From positions 5,780 through 10,858 of the forward strand of contig DKIT01000113.1 in NCBI GenBank assembly GCA_002454415.1: a stretch of 5,079 nucleotides of DNA. Reading direction: 5' to 3'. Below, in pieces: positions 1-5,079 of the stretch (positions are counted from its first letter, which is position 1; each line of letters starts with the position of its first letter). Below the pieces are notes generated by a model, which searched no databases, was not told where the DNA came from, and worked only from the letters and a program-made list of their open reading frames with translations. The stretch comes from Sphingobacterium sp. UBA6711 (lineage in GTDB: Bacteria > Bacteroidota > Bacteroidia > Sphingobacteriales > Sphingobacteriaceae). A program made the translations under genes and the position numbers.

Positions 1-1350
1 CCGCTCAAATTTTATTTTGCTGACTGTTTCATTTGTTGGAAACTGATATTCCACGCTATAGCTATTAGACGTTACTTCATACCGATAAAGCTTACTATCA
101 GCCACATAAAAAATATGTGGTGACAAGGTCGAACAGCTTAGGTCGGCGGTTTTGGCTATTCCCGGAGCATCCAAACGCTGTTTAGCAACATTTATCGTTG
201 GTTCTGCCGCTGTTCTTGTTGTGCGGAATTGCAACAGATATGCCTCGGAGCCATCTGTGGTTCGCATAATAGCATTACGCACCGTGCTGACATTGGAAGA
301 GTCTAGTTTGATCAAATCCATTCCTACATTATTCATATCAAAAAGCGCAGTATTTTGAGAGGCCGGGTCCAGCGCATTGAGATTGCTGGAAGTCACAGCA
401 TAGAAGCATCTGTTCAAACGGTCGAACACAAAGACATTGTACGTATCTGAATAATTGGCTCCAGAAATATGTTGGGGGGCCAAACTATAATCGTAATTGT
501 GCGCAGATGATTTCATTTCAGCACCAAACTTTTTGGCGCCGGGAAATCCTCCCACCATATTGGGATACAATTTTCCATCATTGATCAGTAAGCCTAGATT
601 ATTACCATTGGCACCACCCCAAGCAATGTATTCGGGTTTACGGGTCGACGGAGCCTGAAAAAATAAATACGCATAATCAAAACGTTTTTTCATGGTATTC
701 CCATCCAACTCAATAGCATCATTTCCTCCCACAACGTAAAACTTCTTACCATCTTGCGCTACACCATCCGATATAGATTGTGGCGATATGCTGAAACCCT
801 TCGGATTAGTTATTGGATAAGCTGCATTCCGACCACTATAGATTCCATGGTACAATGTGCCATTACGCAAAATCATAGAAAGATCTGCTTTACCATTCTT
901 ATCTTCTAAAAAGATCCAACCTTGGGTAAATAGATCCTGAACTGCAAGCTGATAAAACTGAAATACCGAAATCCCGGTTTTGTTATTTGTTACCTTGTAG
1001 GTCAGTTTATAATTCTCACCCAAGACGAAGACTTCTGGTGATACGGTATAATTCAGTGATTTTGTCTTTGCTATTAGCGTGCTATCCTGTACATAGCTGG
1101 CACTAGCCGAATTGAGGTAAACAAACCATTCATAGGAAAGGTCATTGGCGTCTCCGTCATAGACTAGCTCTGGTGCCAGTATCAAGGGCTCTCCCTGTCT
1201 GACAAAAATTGTCTCATTATTTGTTTCACCAGAGAAACTGACTTTTTCAAGTTCGGTATAGCTGTAATTACCCTCGTCTTTCGCACAAGAAAAGTTCAGC
1301 AATACAATTAGGGAGAGACATACTATAGAATATAATCTTGTTCTTTTCAT
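1..1350 (-). CDS. PKD-like family surface lipoprotein, 3' end cut by window edge
   Basis: The frame starts at ATG 1350-1348 and runs open to base 1, giving 450 codons with no stop, so the C-terminus lies outside the window. The start is firm: an in-frame TAA sits at 1359-1357. The protein has a lipoprotein signal peptide (basic MKRTR, hydrophobic core at about residues 6-19, cysteine at residue 22), and the mature N-terminus C-A-K-D-E fits the Bacteroidota surface-export signal. Residues about 27-137 look like the PKD-like (Ig-fold) domain typical of this family, opening with GNYSYTELEKVSFSG and containing DLSYEWFVY. Residues about 144-450 are rich in short strand-turn-strand units (for example FYVVGGN at 206-212, VFVFDRLNRCFYAV at 306-319, HIFYVADSKLYRYEV at 412-426), which suggests a beta-propeller. 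It is the fourth gene of the SusC/SusD operon, 10 bases after the DUF4843 gene. Its role is inferred to be substrate binding or an accessory part of the transporter at the cell surface. The family function is not established to my knowledge. Confidence 0.85.
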   Translation of the reverse strand, partial: MKRTRLYSIVCLSLIVLLNFSCAKDEGNYSYTELEKVSFSGETNNETIFVRQGEPLILAPELVYDGDANDLSYEWFVYLNSASASYVQDSTLIAKTKSLNYTVSPEVFVLGENYKLTYKVTNNKTGISVFQFYQLAVQDLFTQGWIFLEDKNGKADLSMILRNGTLYHGIYSGRNAAYPITNPKGFSISPQSISDGVAQDGKKFYVVGGNDAIELDGNTMKKRFDYAYLFFQAPSTRKPEYIAWGGANGNNLGLLINDGKLYPNMVGGFPGAKKFGAEMKSSAHNYDYSLAPQHISGANYSDTYNVFVFDRLNRCFYAVTSSNLNALDPASQNTALFDMNNVGMDLIKLDSSNVSTVRNAIMRTTDGSEAYLLQFRTTRTAAEPTINVAKQRLDAPGIAKTADLSCSTLSPHIFYVADSKLYRYEVTSNSYSVEYQFPTNETVSKIKFER

Positions 1351-1360
1351 GCTTTTTTAA
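1351..1360 (-). other. 10-base gap between DUF4843 and PKD-like genes, no Shine-Dalgarno
   Basis: On the coding strand this gap reads TTAAAAAAGC directly before the ATG. It is A-rich and has no GGAGG-like element, as is usual for Bacteroidota. The in-frame TAA at 1359-1357 excludes any upstream start for the PKD-like gene. There is no room for a promoter or terminator. Confidence 0.7.
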
Positions 1361-2098
1361 TTAGGGAATAATGACTCGGTTACCGTTTTCATCCAACATG
1401 GGGCCATTGGCTTTCTCATATTCGTAAATACCCAATCGCGCTTGAGCAATCATCCTATTGCTATCTTGTGGAAACAATCCGCCCTGATTCCAATTGGTGT
1501 AATTAAGCAACTGAGTCAAAAACAGGATCTTCGTATTAGAATAATCACCAAACAAATTTTTCCAGTAGGAATCCCAAATACTAGGTTTTTCCAATTTATC
1601 TGTCAAGGTAAACCGCCAGGTTAGCCTATCCAATACTGCAGATACGCCTTTGTCGTCGTATCCTGGTTTAAATTCATTATTTGCGACGATTTTTAATTCA
1701 GCGGTCACTACGCTATCTTTAAGTCCAGCCCGTCGAAAGAATATCAGGTTCACAAGACCATCCGACTCATTGGCTGCAATTATTGCATTTTCAAGCTTAA
1801 AATGATAACCTTCCTTTGCTGTTGAACGAGTTGCCAATTCAATGGCAACAGGTCGATCCACAGCTCGCGGTAAACCGATAATCCGTAACGGAATCTGCAC
1901 CGTATCGGTTACGATTTCTTTGGACTGAAAGGCAAAACTGTAATTTACACTATCTACAAGTGTACCTGAATAACGTTTATCGAATGACACTTTAGGTTCA
2001 CTATCATCAAACATCAATTTATCATCCTCCTTACATCCCTGTAAGCAGAATAAGAAGGCAATACCTGCCATAATAAAGGTGAGTAATCTTTTCTTCAT
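1361..2098 (-). CDS. DUF4843 domain-containing lipoprotein
   Basis: This is a complete 245-residue protein, about the usual family size. The signal peptide is MKKRLL plus a hydrophobic core, with lipobox LQGC and the lipidated cysteine at residue 22. The mature start C-K-E-D-D is a good match to the Bacteroidota signal for export to the cell surface. Residues about 35-165 look like an all-beta, Ig or Calx-beta-like domain (VSFDKRYSGT, VQIPLRIIGL, RPVAIEL, LIFFRRAGLKDSVVTAELKI). The C-terminal part has features I associate with DUF4843: a W-x-x-Y-W then FGDYSNTKILF segment at 175-193, and a closing LDENGNRVIIP at 235-245, which shows the C-terminus is intact. The gene begins 5 bases after the susD stop and ends 10 bases before the PKD-like gene, consistent with one operon. 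No catalytic motif is visible. A role as a surface accessory lipoprotein of the SusC/SusD complex is inferred; the biochemical function is unknown. Confidence 0.87.
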   Translation of the reverse strand: MKKRLLTFIMAGIAFLFCLQGCKEDDKLMFDDSEPKVSFDKRYSGTLVDSVNYSFAFQSKEIVTDTVQIPLRIIGLPRAVDRPVAIELATRSTAKEGYHFKLENAIIAANESDGLVNLIFFRRAGLKDSVVTAELKIVANNEFKPGYDDKGVSAVLDRLTWRFTLTDKLEKPSIWDSYWKNLFGDYSNTKILFLTQLLNYTNWNQGGLFPQDSNRMIAQARLGIYEYEKANGPMLDENGNRVIIP

Positions 2099-2103
2099 GG
2101 TCT
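2099..2103 (-). other. 5-base gap between susD-like and DUF4843 genes
   Basis: Only AGACC separates the susD-like stop codon (TAA, 2106-2104) from the ATG of the next gene. No Shine-Dalgarno sequence is present. The spacing favours co-transcription and possibly translational coupling between the two lipoprotein genes. Confidence 0.7.
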
Positions 2104-3597
2104 TTAATTCAAGCCAAATTCAATTTCATTGTCCGGCAAAGGGAAAACATATTTCGTATTGTCCATTGTTCCGCCCACTGTATTCTGCAGCGTACTATAA
2201 TTTTTACGCTTGTAATAAAACCACAATTGTCCTTCGGCATAGAAGTCCTTACGGTATTCTTTAAATAACTCTGTTTCAAGCAGGGCCGTCGTATTGACCG
2301 AGCTTGTGGATAAAGCAGGAATCAAACGAGCTGCACGTACCTTATTAAGATAGATTAAAGCTTGGTCGATCGTTTCGCTCGCCTCAGCTGCGATATAATA
2401 CATTTCCGAAAGCTTGATCACAGGTACTAACTTTTGGTTTACGTTGGTCACGTTGTTGCCGACATAATATTTCGTATTATAAACCGTGCTGGCATTAAAC
2501 TGATTCCAACGACTACTGGATGCTTGGGGTCCGCGAATATCAATGGCATGGCCAGCAACGGATACTTCGTACCAGCTATTGAGGTTAGTCAATGTAGTAA
2601 ACAGATCTTCGTTTTCGGCAGCGCCAGCTTCTGTCTTAAAATACCGGTCCGAAACATCCTTTAAATTGGATTTATAAATTGAAAAAATGTGTTCTGTACT
2701 GAAAATAGCATTTGAGGTGGCTGAGGCCGCACTTACGGAGTTGGTATTGCCGTTGACAAATTCAAACTTCTGACTATCAATCACCGCTTTCGCATATTTT
2801 AACGCTTCAGCTTTGTTACCCTGATAGAGATAAACCCTAGCCAATAAAGCCCTGACTGCCCAGACATTGAGTCGATTTTGACGAAACATGGTAAAGACTT
2901 CCAAAGAAGTATTGGACGCATTATCCTTGATTTGGTCGATATCAGGATATACCTGCAATAGAGATTCAGCCTCTTTCAGATCTTTTTCCACTAAGCCCAG
3001 TACTTCACTACGATTAAGTGCTTTGCCTGGGTTAACTGCAAATGCCAACATATAGGGAATAGCTTTGTCATCTACTTCGGCACTGGCAGCTGGTGCAGAC
3101 GCAAAAAGACGTAAAAGGTCAAAATGCAACAAGGCTCGGGCGGCCAACGCTTCTCCTTTTACAAGCTGGTAATTTATCCCACTAAACAGCCCTTTATCAG
3201 CGTCTACATCCTTAAGTAGATAGTTTGCTTGTGCGATCGTGCTGTATTGTATGCTCCATAAGCTGCTTAGTGTCGCTTTTACGGTTGCATCCGTATAATT
3301 GTATCTTGCCATTTGGCCATAAGTATCGGTGTTAGCATTTGCTTTGTTTTGATAGATTTGTGCCAAAACGTCCAAGCAACCATATGTAAGCTCCTTGCCA
3401 TAACTGTTGAGTTGTGCCATTTTTTGATAGATTCCGATCAAGGCATCTTTGTATCCCTGTTCTGAGGAGAATTGCTTTTCTTCCGTGGTCTGCGTACTTG
3501 GCTGTACATCTAGCCATTTGTTACAGGATTGGGCTAAGGCCGCCAAACCAAGTAGAAGCAATACGATATAAGTTTTGTTTTTGTACATAATTTTCAT
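2104..3597 (-). CDS. RagB/SusD family nutrient-uptake outer-membrane lipoprotein
   Basis: This is a complete 497-residue SusD homologue of normal family length. SusD proteins are surface lipoproteins that cap the SusC barrel, bind the substrate and close like a lid. The signal peptide has a hydrophobic core at about residues 11-22 and the lipidated cysteine at 25 (AQSC), followed by the classic SusD opening CNKWLDVQPS. The N-terminal SusD-like region covers about 26-240 and includes the helix VKGEALAARALLHFDLLRLF (147-166). A TPR-like helix pair lies at about 244-274. The C-terminal SusD/RagB domain follows, with KLSEMYYIAAEA (395-406), YLNKVRAARL (416-425), FKEYRKDFYAEGQLWFYYKR (445-464) and the terminal PLPDNEIEF (486-494). 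ATG 3597 lies 11 bases after the susC-like stop. A second in-frame ATG at 3588 would shorten the protein by three residues without harming the signal peptide. Unlike its two downstream neighbours, it lacks an acidic run directly after the cysteine. The substrate cannot be read from the sequence. Confidence 0.96.
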   Translation of the reverse strand: MKIMYKNKTYIVLLLLGLAALAQSCNKWLDVQPSTQTTEEKQFSSEQGYKDALIGIYQKMAQLNSYGKELTYGCLDVLAQIYQNKANANTDTYGQMARYNYTDATVKATLSSLWSIQYSTIAQANYLLKDVDADKGLFSGINYQLVKGEALAARALLHFDLLRLFASAPAASAEVDDKAIPYMLAFAVNPGKALNRSEVLGLVEKDLKEAESLLQVYPDIDQIKDNASNTSLEVFTMFRQNRLNVWAVRALLARVYLYQGNKAEALKYAKAVIDSQKFEFVNGNTNSVSAASATSNAIFSTEHIFSIYKSNLKDVSDRYFKTEAGAAENEDLFTTLTNLNSWYEVSVAGHAIDIRGPQASSSRWNQFNASTVYNTKYYVGNNVTNVNQKLVPVIKLSEMYYIAAEASETIDQALIYLNKVRAARLIPALSTSSVNTTALLETELFKEYRKDFYAEGQLWFYYKRKNYSTLQNTVGGTMDNTKYVFPLPDNEIEFGLN

Positions 3598-3608
3598 CTG
3601 TGTTGCTT
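3598..3608 (-). other. 11-base gap between susC-like and susD-like genes
   Basis: The coding strand reads AAGCAACACAG between the susC-like TAA (3611-3609) and the susD-like ATG. There is no Shine-Dalgarno sequence, and no promoter or stem-loop could fit. Tight coupling of this pair is the norm for SusC/SusD loci. Confidence 0.7.
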
Positions 3609-5079
3609 TTAAAAACTGGTAGATAGTTGAAGAGTAAATGAACGGGCAAAAGGATAGTCCAGTCCGCGTTCGCGTCGGATCGATGACATACGAAATACCT
3701 CATTGGAATAAAGCGAAATCTTGGTATTGCTCATTCGCCAACGTTTGGTGAGTTGGTCTTTAAAACGATAAAACACTGAAACACTTTCCAATGAGAGCAG
3801 ATTATCATTTTGTACAAACCGCGATGTAGCGTAGGTCGGTGTGTTGATCGCATAACCATCCGCATCGATCAATCCTTTGTAAAAAACATGATCCCCCTGC
3901 TTCATCCAACGTTCCTCTGCTACTCTCCGATCGACATTGTAAAGACGCGCATTTACATTCTCTACCCGATCGGCTAATGTTTGGTTATAAGCTTGCCCCC
4001 CAACTCGAAAACGGAAAAACGCATTGAAACCTATGCCGTTGTACTCAAAATTGGTTCCAAAGGTACCTTCCACATCACTGCGTGAATCGCCCACTATAAC
4101 CTGGTCCAAGGGATTATAAGTATTTGTTAATTTGCCCTCTCTGGTTCGGAAAATCTCATAACCCGATGCCGGATCAATACCTAGTGAAGGAACAGCCCAT
4201 ATGGCAGTCTGTGATTGTCCTTCAGCATATCGTGTAATCGGAAGGGAAGATAACTCCTCATTAGCCGACTTATTCAATGCGGCAATGGTATTGGATACCT
4301 TCGTAATCTTTGTCTTGACCGAAAAGAGGTTAACAAATACTGACCAGTTATTTCGGTTAGCCGTATTGGTCAATATATTATAGCGGGTATATAATTCCCA
4401 TCCTTTTGCTTCCAGATCGCCCATATTTTCTTTATATTGATCGAATCCTGTGGAAGGTGCTGTGGATATACTTGCAATCGAACCCTCGGTCTTTTCAATA
4501 TAGTAATTGGCCGTTAGGTCAAATCGATTGAAGAGCGTTAAATCCAGACCGATATTGTTTTTCTGTGTTTTTTGCCACGCCAATGCATTATTGCCAAATC
4601 CGAGTAGATAAGTACCAATCATACCACGATAATCTGTGGAATTGAAATATTGAGAAGTTGTCTTGCCATAAAAGGAATCAAAATTTTGCGATCCGGTATA
4701 ACCAAATGAATAGCGCAATTTAAGTCGATCTATCCCTTTAGCTTGCGCCAAAAAATGTTCTTTATGTAGGTTCCAACCCGCTCCAGCGGACCAGAATGGC
4801 GCAAATCTATTGTCACTTCCAAACTGGGAGGATCCGTCCAAACGGAAAGAAAAATCCAACAAATAGCGATTATCATGCGAGAAAGACAAGTTTGAAAATA
4901 AACCAGCTAAGCGCTTAATATTTTCTGTTCCCTCCGGACGCGTTCCTGTAGCAAATTGCAAACCTTGACTCATATTGTCCATGCTCGGATTAGGGAAACC
5001 GATAACTTTGAAGGTCTCGGTATGATTGTTCTCCTGACTAACATTGGCCCCCAGGGTTGCAAAAATCAAATTCTTGTCA
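3609..5079 (-). CDS. SusC/RagA family TonB-linked outer-membrane transporter, C-terminal part
   Basis: The reading frame is open to the right window edge (489 complete codons plus one base), so this is the C-terminal half of a protein that is usually about 1,000 residues. The signal peptide, carboxypeptidase-like domain, TonB box and plug all lie outside the window. Visible residues are numbered from the codon at 5078-5076. The fragment is barrel sequence with family hallmarks: RYLLDFSFRLDGSSQFG at about 71-87, FAPFWSAGAGWNLHKEHFL at about 92-110, and LKLRYSFGYTGSQNF at about 119-133. It ends in FARSFTLQLSTSF, whose terminal phenylalanine is the outer-membrane barrel signature recognised by the BAM machinery. 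The protein is the TonB/ExbBD-driven channel that works with the SusD lid encoded 11 bases downstream. A TTG at 5069-5067 could be mistaken for a start, but it is an internal leucine codon, since homologous sequence should continue upstream. No frameshift or stop is seen. Substrate unknown. Confidence 0.95.
   Translation of the reverse strand, partial: DKNLIFATLGANVSQENNHTETFKVIGFPNPSMDNMSQGLQFATGTRPEGTENIKRLAGLFSNLSFSHDNRYLLDFSFRLDGSSQFGSDNRFAPFWSAGAGWNLHKEHFLAQAKGIDRLKLRYSFGYTGSQNFDSFYGKTTSQYFNSTDYRGMIGTYLLGFGNNALAWQKTQKNNIGLDLTLFNRFDLTANYYIEKTEGSIASISTAPSTGFDQYKENMGDLEAKGWELYTRYNILTNTANRNNWSVFVNLFSVKTKITKVSNTIAALNKSANEELSSLPITRYAEGQSQTAIWAVPSLGIDPASGYEIFRTREGKLTNTYNPLDQVIVGDSRSDVEGTFGTNFEYNGIGFNAFFRFRVGGQAYNQTLADRVENVNARLYNVDRRVAEERWMKQGDHVFYKGLIDADGYAINTPTYATSRFVQNDNLLSLESVSVFYRFKDQLTKRWRMSNTKISLYSNEVFRMSSIRRERGLDYPFARSFTLQLSTSF

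Noticed and set aside
152..358. Plus-strand open frame of 68 codons
   Set aside because: It lies wholly antisense to the PKD-like lipoprotein frame, which is continuous and has family features. The translated peptide has no recognisable features.
474..479. Six-base G/C run in the PKD-like gene (and another at 3996-4001 in the susC-like gene) as possible phase-variable slippage tracts
   Set aside because: Six bases is short for phase variation, both frames are intact, and the runs fall in ordinary coding context (Ala-Pro-Gln and Val-Gly-Gly codons).
1351..1360. T-run on the plus strand at 1353-1358 as a terminator tail
   Set aside because: There is no GC-rich hairpin beside it. It sits in a 10-base gap between two minus-strand operon genes, where it is just the A-rich leader of the next start codon.
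2079..2664. Plus-strand open frames at 2079-2264 and 2434-2664
   Set aside because: Both are antisense to the susD-like gene (the first also overlaps the start of the DUF4843 gene), have no recognisable protein features and no supporting context.
3332..3703. Minus-strand open frames at 3332-3517 and 3521-3703
   Set aside because: They are out-of-frame shadows of the SusD N-terminus and SusC C-terminus, both of which have clear family motifs in the main frame.
4201..4383. Plus-strand open frame of 60 codons
   Set aside because: It is antisense to the SusC barrel sequence and has no features of its own.
5067..5069. TTG as the start codon of the susC-like gene
   Set aside because: The frame stays open to the window edge. 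The remaining 486 residues lack a signal peptide, plug and TonB box, so this is an internal leucine codon of a longer gene.

Overview
The window is a fragment of a Bacteroidota (Bacteroidetes) chromosome. It is coded entirely on the minus strand and reads as part of one SusC/SusD-type outer-membrane uptake operon. The organism call rests on four things: the SusC/SusD pair itself; signal peptides ending in lipobox cysteines followed by Bacteroidota-style acidic export signals; gene starts without Shine-Dalgarno sequences; and moderate GC (about 40% by eye). The general flavour suggests Sphingobacterium or Pedobacter, but the genus is a guess.

The layout, in the direction of transcription (right to left), is as follows. 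(1) 5079-3609 is the C-terminal part of a SusC/RagA TonB-dependent transporter, cut by the right window edge. (2) 3597-2104 is a complete SusD/RagB lipoprotein. (3) 2098-1361 is a complete DUF4843-type lipoprotein. (4) 1350-1 is a PKD-like family lipoprotein whose reading frame stays open through all 450 visible codons and is cut by the left edge. The gaps between genes are 11, 5 and 10 bases, so the four genes are almost certainly co-transcribed. The operon promoter lies beyond the right edge and the operon end beyond the left edge. I see no RNA gene, mobile element, CRISPR array, repeat family, terminator or plus-strand gene.

The likely job is capture and import of a nutrient at the cell surface. 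The SusC barrel is the TonB-driven channel, SusD is its hinged lid and substrate-binding partner, and the two further lipoproteins are probably surface-exposed accessory proteins that bind substrate or dock on the transporter. No glycoside hydrolase or other enzyme is visible, so the substrate cannot be named. The SusC-SusD-DUF4843-PKD order recurs in Bacteroidota and may belong to loci that do not handle ordinary glycans. This is a known type of system; I see no clearly undescribed one here.
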